A stretch of 64,000 nucleotides of DNA from Haloterrigena sp. KLK7 (GCF_037914945.1 NZ_CP149788.1:248001-312000); one strand, 5' to 3'; shown: positions 1-9,710, numbered from the stretch's first letter. The notes: a model not told the origin generated them from the sequence alone. Numbers and translations: made by a program.

Positions 1-1
1 T

Positions 2-220
2 CACGTCAAAGAGCGCGTCGAGAAGTGGCGCGGCTCGAATACGGACACCAGGACCGGAGCACCGCACTCAACCGACTCTCCGAGCGGCTCGTCGGCCTCG
101 AGCCGGAGTATCGGCCAGGTGGGATCGATACAGTCGTCGGACGGCACGGGACGCTACTCGACCGGTGGCAGCCGCACTCGAGAGCAGTTTGAGCGAGATC
201 GAGACCGCGGCTTCCAGTAA
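2..220 (+). CDS. C-terminal part of an unidentified protein (5' end outside window)
   Basis: The frame is open from the left edge of the window and closes with TAA at 218-220, leaving 72 visible codons. The tail is rich in Ser, Gly, Thr, Arg and Asp with no hydrophobic segment, as expected for a disordered C-terminus of a haloarchaeal protein. It lies 77 bp upstream of the VirB4-type gene on the same strand, so it may belong to the same transfer region, but an AT-rich promoter-like stretch sits between them. No family is recognisable from this fragment. Confidence 0.5.
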   Translation, partial: HVKERVEKWRGSNTDTRTGAPHSTDSPSGSSASSRSIGQVGSIQSSDGTGRYSTGGSRTREQFERDRDRGFQ

Positions 221-262
221 TTCGCTCTTTTTCGGCTTCGTTCTGCACTACGAATCCCAACG

Positions 263-274
263 AATATTATTATT
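263..274 (+). promoter_or_regulatory. TATA-like element for the conjugation operon
   Basis: The AATATTATTATT run is centred about 29 bp before the ATG at 298, the spacing expected of a haloarchaeal promoter driving a leaderless transcript. It is a sharp AT island in GC-rich surroundings, and similar TATTATT runs precede the regulator gene at 7512. No Shine-Dalgarno sequence is seen before the ATG. Confidence 0.5.
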
Positions 275-297
275 CACACTGTAGTACAATACATACT

Positions 298-3255
298 ATG
301 AATGGTGATGATGAAATAGACCCGTCTCAGATCACGCTCCCGTACGTGGAATCCGGAATGAAAATCGGCGACTACCGAGCTCGAGACCTCTGGTACGGCA
401 CTCCGGGATTCATCGCTCTCGGTGGCGCGATCGGCGCGCTAACTGTGGGAGCAGACGACCTCATCATTCCGCTCACGGCAATCGGGCTGCCAGCGGCAGC
501 AATCGGCCCGGTGTTTGCGAGTCGGGCTGACGACACCACGACTGGACTCGACAAAATGCGCTCCCCCATTCGCTACTTCCGACAGAAACGACAGCATCCG
601 ATCCCCCAAGAGGACGCCGCTGACGACCTCGTACATGGCGTCCGGAAGATTCGCCGTGACGGCGCGGCGGTCATGGCTGATGGACGGATGGTTGGCTTGC
701 TTCGGATCGAGCCACGGAATACGGACACCGAGACACGCGACGAGCTGCAGGCAGTCCTCTCGTCGCTCTCGACGCGGATCGATGAGACGCTCGAGCACGG
801 CTTTCGATACTATTCGACGACAACCGAGTTCGATCCCTCGGAAGTGGTCGGCAAGTACCGTGAGGCCGCGTTCTCGGAGCACCTCGCCGGCGACGACTGG
901 GCTGGCGCTCGCGAACTCTTGCACGACGTCGCCGACTGGTATGAGGGAAGTGAGGCACCGCGCTGGGACGCGAAGCAATGGCGCCATTACGTCGTCGTCG
1001 AGGTCGACAGCGAGGACGTCGACACGACCGGCCTCGATATGTCCGCATCTGTTCTCGACGGGATTAAGGAAGTCTTCGGCTCTGGCTCTGATGCCGGTGT
1101 CGACGACGAGGAATGGTATAGTCGGATGTCTGCTGCCCTCGAGAAGCGTCTCGAGCGTGTTGCGACAGTCTTCGGCGCTGTGACCGGCGTCGAGGTCGAA
1201 CGCGTCGGTCCCGCCGAAAACGCGCTCCTCCACAGCCGCTATTGGTCCGGCGTCGATCACAACTTCGACGACGTGACCGAGATTCGAGAGGGACGACTCG
1301 AGGAGATCCTCTCGGCGCCAAGCTATGACATCGACTCCGATCACATCCGCGTCGGCGATCAATACTGCAGAACCTACTGGATAGCCGAGTGGCCGGTCGA
1401 ACCCGATCCTGGATTCTTGCAGGGTCTTGTGACGATGAGCGGCGTCGATGTCGACGTGACGCTCCACGCCCAAGCACGGGACAAAGAGGAGACCGAGTAC
1501 GAGCTCGAGCACGCGATTGCCGAGATCGACGCCGATATCGAGGAGCGAGAGGAGGCGACCGATATTTCGGCGATGACGGTCGGTGACGACATGGAGGCGT
1601 ACGTACAGGCGTACAAACTCCTCCATAACACGTCCGTTCGTCCGTGGGACCTCAACGGCTACATTACTGTTCGCGCCGGGACGAGAGCCGCACTCGAGCG
1701 AGCAGAGAAGACGATCGAAAATGGCGCGACCTCGGACGATCTCAACTTCGACGTTGAGAAGCGCCGGGCGCTCGAGGATCGGTGTGAGGACATCCGCGAC
1801 GTCGCCGAGTCAACGCCCGCGAGTCTCACGCTACTCTCGCCCGATACGCGACAGCGCGACCTCTACGTTTCCGGGAGTCCGACCGCGCCTGACGTATACG
1901 ACGACGTCAGCCATCGCGACCGCTATACGATGGTTCTCGGTGGTACTCTTGGCGCTGCATTCCCGGGACTCTCGGCCGAGATTCGTCACGAGAACGGCGT
2001 CGAGTGGGGCCGTAAACTGCAGGATGGAAGCGAGGTCTCGGCGGATCCGGCCGGCGTCGGTGGCCCCGCTCACGCGCTGTTTATCGGCGACTCCGGCTCC
2101 GGGAAGTCGTTCTCCACCTTACAGAAAATCGTCCGCTGGTATCTCGCTGAGGACGATCGGACGGTCGTGCTGTGCGATACCTTCGGTGACTTCGCCGGGA
2201 TCGTCGAACTACTGAACGGGACGCACGTCGTCCTCGGCGGCAAGGACTCCATCAATCCGCTGAATATCTCCGAGACGCCCGAGCGCGTTCGTAATACCGG
2301 GATCGACCCATTCGGGATGAAGATCGACGGTGTCAACGCATTCATCTCGGGTGTACTCCGCGAGCAGGGTGTCGACGCCGGCGAGTACACGACACTGATC
2401 AAGGAGACGGCATACGAGACCTACCGGAAGGCAGGAATCAAGCCGGACGACTACTCGACGCACGGCCTCGAGAGCCCGACGATGGCTGACTACATCGACA
2501 CACTTCGCGAGATCGCGAACAATCCCGAAGACCCTGCGCTCTCCGAGTCGACAATGGAGGTCACCGAGATCGAGAGCAACGCGGCGACGCTACTCCGCAA
2601 GCTCTCTGGCTTCCAGGAAGGTCGTGAGTACTCCGAACTCGCCGGGACGGGCAGTGCTGAGATCACGCCCGGCGGCGTCTCCTACCTGGATCTGCAACAG
2701 ATGGAGAACGAGGGCGCGGTCGGCAAGTCCGTCATGCTGCAGCTGATGCTCGACAGAGTCTATGAGGCTGTCCAGAACGCACCCGGAGAGACGCTGTTCC
2801 TGATCGACGAGGCCCATTACCTGCTCGAGTCTGAGGAGACTGTCGAGTGGTTGCAGCGGGCGGCCCGTCACTGGAGACACTACGAGGCCGGCGTATGGTT
2901 CGCCAGTCAGTCGCCTGCGGAGTTCGTCTCCGGTGAGGACGAGGACGACCACAAAGACACGATCCGCAAGCAGGCAACGACGATCCAGTTCACACAGACG
3001 GATCTCGATCCCGAGACCGCCGAACTCTTCGATTTCAATGACCAGCAGTACGAGTTCATCAGGGAGCGGGCCACTCGAGGCGACTCGGGACAGGGGTACT
3101 CTGAGGCCTTGATCAACTTTAATGCGATTGAGGGGTGGTTCCGGACTCGAATTCGGGCATCAGACTTCGAGACGGCCGTATTGACGTATGAGCCCGAGAG
3201 CGACGTGAGCCTTGAGGAGCACATTCGCACCGAGTATGGGGAGGTGACGGCGTAA
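298..3255 (+). CDS. VirB4/TraC-type conjugation ATPase with N-terminal membrane anchor
   Basis: This is the probable motor ATPase of a type IV secretion/conjugation apparatus. The 985-residue protein begins with two hydrophobic segments at about 40-80 (a PrgI/VirB3-like anchor fused to the ATPase), followed by a long VirB4 N-terminal domain. The Walker A motif GDSGSGKS lies near residue 597 and the Walker B motif LFLIDEAH near 833, followed by a CagE/TrbE-like segment with WFASQSP. The ATG follows a TATA-like element at leaderless spacing. The stop codon shares one base with the next start, so the two are probably translated together. The family role is established knowledge; specificity for this element is inferred. 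Confidence 0.88.
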   Translation: MNGDDEIDPSQITLPYVESGMKIGDYRARDLWYGTPGFIALGGAIGALTVGADDLIIPLTAIGLPAAAIGPVFASRADDTTTGLDKMRSPIRYFRQKRQHPIPQEDAADDLVHGVRKIRRDGAAVMADGRMVGLLRIEPRNTDTETRDELQAVLSSLSTRIDETLEHGFRYYSTTTEFDPSEVVGKYREAAFSEHLAGDDWAGARELLHDVADWYEGSEAPRWDAKQWRHYVVVEVDSEDVDTTGLDMSASVLDGIKEVFGSGSDAGVDDEEWYSRMSAALEKRLERVATVFGAVTGVEVERVGPAENALLHSRYWSGVDHNFDDVTEIREGRLEEILSAPSYDIDSDHIRVGDQYCRTYWIAEWPVEPDPGFLQGLVTMSGVDVDVTLHAQARDKEETEYELEHAIAEIDADIEEREEATDISAMTVGDDMEAYVQAYKLLHNTSVRPWDLNGYITVRAGTRAALERAEKTIENGATSDDLNFDVEKRRALEDRCEDIRDVAESTPASLTLLSPDTRQRDLYVSGSPTAPDVYDDVSHRDRYTMVLGGTLGAAFPGLSAEIRHENGVEWGRKLQDGSEVSADPAGVGGPAHALFIGDSGSGKSFSTLQKIVRWYLAEDDRTVVLCDTFGDFAGIVELLNGTHVVLGGKDSINPLNISETPERVRNTGIDPFGMKIDGVNAFISGVLREQGVDAGEYTTLIKETAYETYRKAGIKPDDYSTHGLESPTMADYIDTLREIANNPEDPALSESTMEVTEIESNAATLLRKLSGFQEGREYSELAGTGSAEITPGGVSYLDLQQMENEGAVGKSVMLQLMLDRVYEAVQNAPGETLFLIDEAHYLLESEETVEWLQRAARHWRHYEAGVWFASQSPAEFVSGEDEDDHKDTIRKQATTIQFTQTDLDPETAELFDFNDQQYEFIRERATRGDSGQGYSEALINFNAIEGWFRTRIRASDFETAVLTYEPESDVSLEEHIRTEYGEVTA

Positions 3256-4313
3256 TGTCGCTTCTTTCTCGGCTGTTCGGTGACAATGCCTCAGATCCGA
3301 ATCCATCGAACTACGCCTCGACACGGCTCACGAGTTCGCACACACAGACCGCAGACGAGACACCTGGTGTCCTCCTGCAGATCCAACCACATGCCGAGAA
3401 TCAAGGCATGGTCGACGCTGCAGGCCTGCTCCAGTCGGTCCACGACGTGACGACCAACTTCCGTGGCAAGAACACGAGCGACTCGCACACGTACGAACTC
3501 TGGTTCGACGGCGAGCGCATTCGGTTCTTCATGCACGCTGCGAACGAGGCCGCGGCCGACAAGTTCCGCCGGCGCGTCGGCAACAACTACGCCAACAGCG
3601 CCGTTTTCGAGGCCGGCGGCGAGGGCTTCCCGCCGCTCGAGGCAGGTGAGTACGTCGCCGGTGCTCGCCTGAGCCTTGCGCGACACTACTACTACCCGAT
3701 TCATCACTTCCGCGACGGCGAGGGATTCGAGCGCGATCCCTACGGCGAGATCACCAGCGAGATGCTCTCGACCGAGGAGACGGCCGTCGTCGTTCAGGTC
3801 GCATTCCGCCCGGAGCCGGCGAATTGGACCGACGGCGGATGGCACGGCGAATCCGTCGATGATGTCGCCGAGGGCCTTCGCGACGGTCACGTGAAGGGCT
3901 GGATCAATCCCCGCGTTCGGGACGCATCCTCGAAAGAGAAACAGTCGGCGAAGATCGTCGAGCAACAGCGAGGACAACAGGCCTTTAGCACGAATATCCG
4001 CGTTCTCGCGGCCTCTCCAAACCAGACCGAGGCGGAAGCTCGCGCTCGAGGGGTGGCGGGGATGTTCGTGAAGTACTACAACGCGACGACGGAGCAAGGA
4101 TTCGTCGCCGAGTCGGTCTCTGATGCCCGGACGCTGATCAACGACGTCCACTCGAGGGCGTGGTCCGATCGGGAGATGATCTTGACCATCGACGAGCTCG
4201 CCAGCGCTGCACACATCCCGAACGAGGAGATCGAGACACCACGGATCGACTGGAAACACACGCAAGAGGGTTCGCGTGTTCCTGCGGACTCGAACAAGAG
4301 TGAGAGCCTATGA
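3255..4313 (+). CDS. Probable detached N-terminal domain of a TraD/VirD4 coupling protein
   Basis: The 352-residue protein has no nucleotide-binding motif and no clear membrane span. Its C-terminal third (FSTNIRVLAAS, then a region around KYYNATTEQGF, then LTIDELASAAHIP) resembles the segment that in many archaeal and candidate-phyla bacterial coupling proteins comes just before the HerA-like ATPase core. Here the ATPase is the next gene, which starts inside this one with a 4-bp ATGA overlap. The simplest reading is a coupling protein split into two chains that assemble together. This rests on motif memory, so the family call is moderate. It is sandwiched between VirB4 and VirD4 in one operon. 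Confidence 0.6.
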   Translation: MSLLSRLFGDNASDPNPSNYASTRLTSSHTQTADETPGVLLQIQPHAENQGMVDAAGLLQSVHDVTTNFRGKNTSDSHTYELWFDGERIRFFMHAANEAAADKFRRRVGNNYANSAVFEAGGEGFPPLEAGEYVAGARLSLARHYYYPIHHFRDGEGFERDPYGEITSEMLSTEETAVVVQVAFRPEPANWTDGGWHGESVDDVAEGLRDGHVKGWINPRVRDASSKEKQSAKIVEQQRGQQAFSTNIRVLAASPNQTEAEARARGVAGMFVKYYNATTEQGFVAESVSDARTLINDVHSRAWSDREMILTIDELASAAHIPNEEIETPRIDWKHTQEGSRVPADSNKSESL

Positions 4314-7048
4314 AGCTGTTCGGATCAAGCTCTACTGACGACAGCGACGAGAACGAGGACATCCAGGACGACGAGACGACCGTCACGGGAGAGACGTACG
4401 ATATCACGCCGACTGGTGGAGACCGAGTCGGTGGCGTCGAGGCCATCACAGAGACCGAAGCGGAAGGCGTCGTCGCCGGCCCGGCTGTCCGTCGGATTCT
4501 CGAGGAGGGCCACAGCAATCCAGAGAAGGACTTGTGGGTCGGATACACTGAAGATCCGCAAGAAGGGTTCCGCGAGGCCGGGATTCCGTTCGGGTCACTT
4601 GCCCAACACCTCTGGGTAGCTGGCGTCTCTGGCGCCGGCAAAACGACGGAACTACTCAATTGGATGATCCAGTTGGCGTACTCTGGATACGGGTTCGCGT
4701 ACTTCGATCCCAAGGGCAAGGACTCCAGGGAACTACTCCGGAAACTCCCAGAACATCGGCTCGATGACGTGGTTTGGATTGAGCCGGGGACCGAGAAAGA
4801 CCAGGAGATCGGTCTGAACCTGCTTGATGTCCCGGATACAGACAGTGAAGTCGAACTTGAGACGGGAATTGAAAGTCGCCTCGAGAATCTGAAAGCCGCG
4901 TTAGCCGCGAAAGGCGAACTCCACGCGACGATGGAGTCAGTGACCGAATCGATGGCCCGAGCCATGATGAAGGCGAACGCCGACCCGGATCGACCCAACT
5001 ACGGCGTCATTGACTTCTATTTCATCCTATTGAACCAGGAGCGACGGGAGACGTTCGCTGAGGAGTGTCCCGATCCATACGTTGGCGAGTTCCTCGAGCA
5101 AGTCGCCGAAATGGACGAGGAACAACTTCGTCCGCTCATGAAGCGCGTGAAAGCGTGGGTTGAGAACGGCGTCGTGCGTCGGATCATTGCCCGGCGAGAG
5201 TCAACGATCGACTGGCGCGCCCTCATCGACGAGGACCGGATCGTCGTCCTTCGCACGCCTGTCGACAGTACAGACGTGAAACGACTGACGACACTCGCCG
5301 CGATGCGTGGGATTTGGTCAGCAGTGCAAAACCGGTCATACGAGACGATGGACCCGGACCCCTACTTCATATTCGCCGACGAGTTCGACGACATCGCCAG
5401 TGAGCAGCTTGATATCAAATCGATGCTCGCGAGAGCGAGGTCGATGAACCTGAGCGTCACTGCTGCCGTCCAATACCCGTCACAACTCGACGAGAGCGTG
5501 TTGAAGCCGTTCAAGAATAACGCTGACAATCTGGTCACATTCAAGGCGAACGACGCCGATGACGCGAGAATCTTGACAGACCGGTTCAAGGGGTACAATC
5601 CGGAAGACCTCATACAAACAGAGCAGTACAAGGTGTGGACTCGACTCCCAACCGGCGGCGGCGAGTACTCGAGGCCGCTGAAACTCTCAGCGTTCGCGCC
5701 CTATCCACCGCTCCGGGACAAAGACGCCGTCGACGAGATTATCTCCGACAGTCTCGAGCGGTACGGCGAGCAGCCACTCACTGACGAACAGATTCAGCGC
5801 GAGCTGCCGTTTGGTGGACTCGCCGAGTCGGGCGTCGATCTCCTTACCGACGAGAGCACGCAAGGAGACGTCTGCAAGGCCGTCCACGACGAAGCACTCC
5901 GGTCGGACCGAGATGACCTCTCGATCCCACTCGAGGAGTGCGAGGACGCGATTCGGGCCGTGCTCCCGGCACACGACGAGACCCGGACAGACAGCCGAGA
6001 ACGTCTCTGGCGGAACGTTCTGCAGCCGATCCCCGATTCGATGCTCTCAGAGACCGAGCGAGACGGTGCGCTATGGCTGTCCGTCGGCGACGAGACTGTA
6101 TCGGCCATCCAGGACGTAGGCGACGACGAGAGTTCCGGTGGTGCACTGCACGCGCTCGTTCTGCAGGACGCATACCCTGCGTTCAACGAACTCGGCGTCG
6201 ACGTCGCAATCGCCGAGCAAGGCGAAGGCAAGAAGAGCCTTCCCGATGGGACGCTTGATCCGATGCCGCTGCTTGAGGTCGACAGTGACGCCGATCCCGT
6301 GGCAATTGCCGAAGCACTCGAGGAGTTCAAGAAGAGCCATCCAACGGTCGATGCTCTCACGGGCGGGCGTGAGGCCGTTCTCGAAGCCGAGAAGAGCACA
6401 GGATCGACGAAACAGGGACAGACCGTCCGCAACCTTGCGAGTGCGTTCAGCGAGGGCAAGAACTGTCTATTCGTCTGCCGAGAGGATGTCGCCCCGAACG
6501 TCTGGAAAACGCTGGCCGAGGAGCCGCAAGGCGCGCGAGAACGACACTCCGTTTCCGGAGAAACCCGGTTCTACAATCTTCGACCTCTGGGGATCGACGG
6601 GAAAAGAGTGTATCGCGACGGTGCTCGAGAAGACGTCTGGATTCGTGACGAGTCCACTGGTGAGATCATCCTCCGAGACAGCGCCGGCGAGGAGCACGCT
6701 CGGTTCCCTGATGCCGAGTCCGTATTCGAAGACGTCGACCGCTATCCTGCAGTCGGCGATCAGGCCGGCGACGATATGCGGACGATCAAGACGCCGATCA
6801 TCCCCGAGTTTGAGTTCGATGGCGAGGTCCCCGAGCCCGGTGAGGACTGGTTCATCGTCGTCGCCCCGTCGACAGATGAGGATGAGACGCTATCCACGGA
6901 CGACCTGAAGATTTACGTCGACGGCATGACCGTCCCGATCGAGAGCATTGGAATTGAGGACGACCAGGCCGAGAGCACGGACGAAAACGAATCTGACGAA
7001 ACGGACGGTTCCGGGACGCTTGAGGGGCTCCTCGAAAAAATCGACTAA
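4310..7048 (+). CDS. VirD4/TraG-HerA-type DNA-transfer ATPase
   Basis: This is probably the coupling ATPase that feeds DNA to the conjugation channel. The 912-residue protein has Walker A GVSGAGKTT near residues 105-113, the family signature YFDPKGKD just after it, and Walker B YFIFADEFDD near 351-360, followed by a sensor-like AAVQYPSQL. The last roughly 430 residues are an acidic, mostly helical extension that I cannot assign. There is no N-terminal transmembrane pair, so membrane contact may come from the upstream protein, which overlaps it by 4 bp. Its stop overlaps the stop of the convergent regulator gene. The ATPase family is confident; partners are inferred. Confidence 0.85.
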   Translation: MKLFGSSSTDDSDENEDIQDDETTVTGETYDITPTGGDRVGGVEAITETEAEGVVAGPAVRRILEEGHSNPEKDLWVGYTEDPQEGFREAGIPFGSLAQHLWVAGVSGAGKTTELLNWMIQLAYSGYGFAYFDPKGKDSRELLRKLPEHRLDDVVWIEPGTEKDQEIGLNLLDVPDTDSEVELETGIESRLENLKAALAAKGELHATMESVTESMARAMMKANADPDRPNYGVIDFYFILLNQERRETFAEECPDPYVGEFLEQVAEMDEEQLRPLMKRVKAWVENGVVRRIIARRESTIDWRALIDEDRIVVLRTPVDSTDVKRLTTLAAMRGIWSAVQNRSYETMDPDPYFIFADEFDDIASEQLDIKSMLARARSMNLSVTAAVQYPSQLDESVLKPFKNNADNLVTFKANDADDARILTDRFKGYNPEDLIQTEQYKVWTRLPTGGGEYSRPLKLSAFAPYPPLRDKDAVDEIISDSLERYGEQPLTDEQIQRELPFGGLAESGVDLLTDESTQGDVCKAVHDEALRSDRDDLSIPLEECEDAIRAVLPAHDETRTDSRERLWRNVLQPIPDSMLSETERDGALWLSVGDETVSAIQDVGDDESSGGALHALVLQDAYPAFNELGVDVAIAEQGEGKKSLPDGTLDPMPLLEVDSDADPVAIAEALEEFKKSHPTVDALTGGREAVLEAEKSTGSTKQGQTVRNLASAFSEGKNCLFVCREDVAPNVWKTLAEEPQGARERHSVSGETRFYNLRPLGIDGKRVYRDGAREDVWIRDESTGEIILRDSAGEEHARFPDAESVFEDVDRYPAVGDQAGDDMRTIKTPIIPEFEFDGEVPEPGEDWFIVVAPSTDEDETLSTDDLKIYVDGMTVPIESIGIEDDQAESTDENESDETDGSGTLEGLLEKID

Positions 7049-7512
7049 CGGTCCCGCTGTTCCAACTCCTTCTCGACGTGCTCGCTGATAATCGCCGGGA
7101 GATCCTCGGAGAGAGCGCTCCGGACGACCTCCTTCAAATTCTCGACTTCGCTCTCGAGTTCGTCGATCCGCTCGTTCAACTCAGAGACCGTCTTCGGTCG
7201 ATCGTCCCGCCCCATCTCGGCGTCGATCGTCTCCAGTAGGTCCTCGCCGGCGTCGGTGAGCCCCCACACAATTGCATCCTTGCCACCGTGGCTGACGTCC
7301 TTCCGACCGATCTCAACGATCAGTCCTTCCTCCTCGAGCCACCGGAAGTGATACCGAGTGCTACCCTCCGGGATCTCGGTCTCGGTCGTGCGCTTGATCG
7401 TCGATGTGTCACCCTCACCACCGACGGCTCGAATCGTCTCGAGGATCGATCGTCGAGTATCTCCAAGCCGGTCAATCGTGACTGACTCCTCGCTTTTCTG
7501 AGACTCTCCCAT
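7045..7512 (-). CDS. Winged-helix regulator with C-terminal coiled coil
   Basis: The 155-residue protein has a winged-helix domain at about 15-90 (helices around SILETIRAVGG and STRYHFRWLEEEG), then a heptad-like stretch at about 105-150 (LNERIDELESEVENLKEVV) for dimerisation. It converges tail-to-tail with the coupling ATPase gene, with overlapping stop codons. Its upstream region is a strong AT island with TATTATTG runs that resemble the AT element in front of the VirB4 gene, so it may autoregulate and control transfer genes. That regulatory link is inference. The domain assignment is by sequence pattern. Confidence 0.75.
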   Translation of the reverse strand: MGESQKSEESVTIDRLGDTRRSILETIRAVGGEGDTSTIKRTTETEIPEGSTRYHFRWLEEEGLIVEIGRKDVSHGGKDAIVWGLTDAGEDLLETIDAEMGRDDRPKTVSELNERIDELESEVENLKEVVRSALSEDLPAIISEHVEKELEQRDR

Positions 7513-7889
7513 AGCAATAATAATGGACCATACAATAATAAAAATATCGTTGATTATAAACCCCAGCCGAACCTATACAATTGGATCCAAACAACAGTAA
7601 ACGATAGAGCGGGAGAAAGAAGAACAGAGAACGTGACCGAAACTCGAGGAGTAGCGGCTCGAGTTCAGCCAGGCTCGAGTCTCGAGGAGAATTCATCCCA
7701 TAACCCACGGGAAAATCGAGACGGAAACCAGAGTGAGACTGACGAGTGCACCAGCAGGGATGGCACCCGAATAGATCACAAGAGAGAGAATAGACGAGAT
7801 GACGCGAACAGGGGCACCCCAGCGGACGCACAGAGCCGGCGGAAACTCGAATGAGCACCAGGTACCCAGAATAGGAACAACCAGCAGTG
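7513..7889. other. Intergenic stretch without supported genes
   Basis: An AT-rich promoter-like region for the regulator gene at about 7515-7560 gives way to GC-rich DNA with several CTCGAG steps. The open frames here have no codon or domain signature and I do not support any gene. Confidence 0.5.
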
Positions 7890-8211
7890 GGACAGTCCAC
7901 TCGAGAGCGACGGCGAGGAAGACAGCCGGAATGAGACTGTGGGACAGTCAGGACATGCCGGACCCAGAGCGGAAAGACGTAGAGACGAAAGGGGGGACAG
8001 TCCAGCAGTGCGAGCAGTGGCCCCCAAAGCAGAGTGTACTGCCAGCAGGACAGTCAGTACCGAGAGCACTGACAGCACCGCCATCCTGGATAGCGAGAAA
8101 CTGCGAACACGTGAACTCGAGCAGTGGGACTCCGGAGACCGCGTAACGATAGCGACAGCGCGGCTGGAGGTCAACAGCGGACAGTCTCTCCCGACGAAAG
8201 TGAGGACAGTC
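7890..8211. repeat. Array A: GGACAGTC cores on an approximately 26-bp phase
   Basis: Exact GGACAGTC occurs at 7890, 7942, 7995, 8048, 8179 and 8204, and a degenerate GGGACTCC copy has its GGAC at 8127. The steps are 52, 53, 53, 79, 52 and 25 bp, close to whole multiples of 26.2 bp. The flanks partly recur (CCAGCAGTGGGAC at 7881, GAGCAGTGGGAC at 8119). No coding potential is seen, and 26 is not a multiple of 3. The array resembles degenerate iterons; function is unknown. Confidence 0.6.
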
Positions 8212-8273
8212 GGCTCTATTGAAACCCTCAACTGGTGATAGGTTTGGCACCCTCAGCGATAAGTACAGAGGAA
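8212..8273 (+). repeat. Direct repeat copy 1 (partner at 10975)
   Basis: About 60 bp beginning GGCTCTATTGAAACCCTCAA match 10975-11035 with roughly seven substitutions. The repeat closes array A, as its partner closes array C. The GGCTCTRTTGAAA start looks like an IS end, but no transposase adjoins it. Confidence 0.7.
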
Positions 8274-8431
8274 GCAGAGAACGACCTCAGGGACCTCATC
8301 AATGATCCTACTGTTGGTATCGAGACTTATCTACAATCGAGGTATGGTTCAAGAAAGTAGGTATCTACGAACAACGGCGTCACGAGCACTCAGTCGTAGA
8401 CCTTTCCCGCTGGGAGCCACTGGTACAGACA

Positions 8432-9088
8432 ATGGCTACCGAGGCGACGTTCACGGTTCCATCCGATCAGTTCCCGCTGGGGACGGTGTTCAATCAACTG
8501 CCGGACGTGACAGTCGAACTTGAGCGCATTATCCCCGCACGGGACGTAGTGATTCCCTATTTCTGGGTACGGGGAACCGAAGTTGATGACATTGAGAGCG
8601 TGTTCACCGAGCATCCCGGCACGAAAGGGATTCGACTCGTAGACTCCGTCGAAGACGAGTATCTGTTACGAGTCGAGTGGGCGCTGGACTACGACGACGT
8701 CCTCACCGTATTGGCGAAGACAGAGGTACCGCTCATCGAGGCCATCGGTACGAACCACAAGTGGACGTTCGAGATCCGCGGCGACGACCAAAGCGACATC
8801 GCCGAATTTCAACAGCGCTGTCGAGAACTGGACATCCCGACCACGCTGACAGAGTTGCACGCGCTCACACCGGTCGAAACGGGAACTGAAGCCGCCCTCA
8901 CCGACACTCAGCAAGAGGCGCTGGTACTCGCCTACGAGCATGGCTACTTTGAGTCCCCGCGTGAGGTCACGCTGGAGGTGCTCGGTGAGGAGCTTGGCAT
9001 CTCACAGCAAGCCGTTGGATCCCGTATCCGAGGTGGAATCAAGCACATCCTCGGAAGCACGCTCTCCGCTGTCGAATACCGATTTTGA
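8432..9088 (+). CDS. Bacterio-opsin-activator (HTH-10) family regulator
   Basis: The 218-residue protein has an N-terminal sensor-like half at about 1-150 and a C-terminal HTH-10 domain at about 155-215. The family hallmarks are LTDTQQEALVLAYEHGYFESPREVTLEVLGEELGIS-like spacing and a final IRGGIKHILGSTL helix. Proteins of this type are cytoplasmic haloarchaeal transcription factors, related to the C-terminus of the bacterio-opsin activator Bat. Length is typical of the two-domain form. It stands alone between repeat arrays, so its targets are unknown. The ATG is the first in frame after the preceding repeats. Confidence 0.85.
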   Translation: MATEATFTVPSDQFPLGTVFNQLPDVTVELERIIPARDVVIPYFWVRGTEVDDIESVFTEHPGTKGIRLVDSVEDEYLLRVEWALDYDDVLTVLAKTEVPLIEAIGTNHKWTFEIRGDDQSDIAEFQQRCRELDIPTTLTELHALTPVETGTEAALTDTQQEALVLAYEHGYFESPREVTLEVLGEELGISQQAVGSRIRGGIKHILGSTLSAVEYRF

Positions 9089-9159
9089 TCGGCTACGTAA
9101 AAGCGGTTTGTGTGTGAAAAAGCCAGTGTGATTAGCGTCAGTCGTCTGCACTACATATA

Positions 9160-9519
9160 ATGAGTGAGGCTTCCTCCACCTTCGACTCGGTCCTCGACCT
9201 CTGTCAACACCATCATCGTCGGATCGTGCTTGGGATACTCGCAGCAGAACAGCGGTCGCTAACGCTGAATGACCTTACGCAAACCGTCCTCAAGTACAAC
9301 CATCACACGTCAATTACAGAGGTCTCTGAGGACGAACTAACCGATATTCGCCTCTCACTCTATCATGTCCACCTCCCAAAGCTGGCCTCGGAAGGGATTA
9401 TCACCTATGATTCAGACCGACAGCTCGTGGAACCGACCGAACAGTTCGAGCAGATACAGCCGACCGTGTCTACGATCGTTGATGCTGACCCCACACTTGA
9501 AGCGCCGATCGAACTCTAA
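9160..9519 (+). CDS. DUF7344-like winged-helix protein
   Basis: The 119-residue protein shows the pattern of small haloarchaeal winged-helix proteins: an N-terminal CQHHHRRIVLGILAA helix, a middle region with SLYHVHLPKLASEGIITYD (recognition helix leading into the wing) and an acidic tail. It is 71 bp downstream of the HTH-10 regulator on the same strand and may be co-transcribed, although an AT-rich ATATAATG just before its start could be its own promoter. Similar proteins occur at 18942 and, broken, at 47497. The DNA target is unknown. Confidence 0.75.
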   Translation: MSEASSTFDSVLDLCQHHHRRIVLGILAAEQRSLTLNDLTQTVLKYNHHTSITEVSEDELTDIRLSLYHVHLPKLASEGIITYDSDRQLVEPTEQFEQIQPTVSTIVDADPTLEAPIEL

Positions 9520-9710
9520 TGTCGATCAACCGCTCTCCATTCTCGTCTGGTGCCAGACCATTCCAGTGAGGGAATGAGGGCGACGAACAATACGCATCTC
9601 ATGTAACAGCTGTTTCAGACAACATCACATCTGAAGAATAGGATTTCGATAGAGCCAGACAGTCCTTTTCTGCCGAAATAGGCCGACAAAGACCCAAAGC
9701 GTCAGCGTGG
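9520..9710. other. Non-coding lead-in to the arrays
   Basis: No supported gene or clear repeat copy is present. A GGCCGACA near 9681 may be a degenerate member of the following array. Confidence 0.4.

Noticed and set aside
6-260. 84-codon minus-strand frame at the left edge
   Set aside because: The plus-strand reading with TAA at 218-220 has more natural haloarchaeal composition.
439-1626. 395-codon open frame on the minus strand opposite the VirB4-type gene
   Set aside because: It is antisense to a well-supported ATPase, has no domain and arises from GC-rich third positions.
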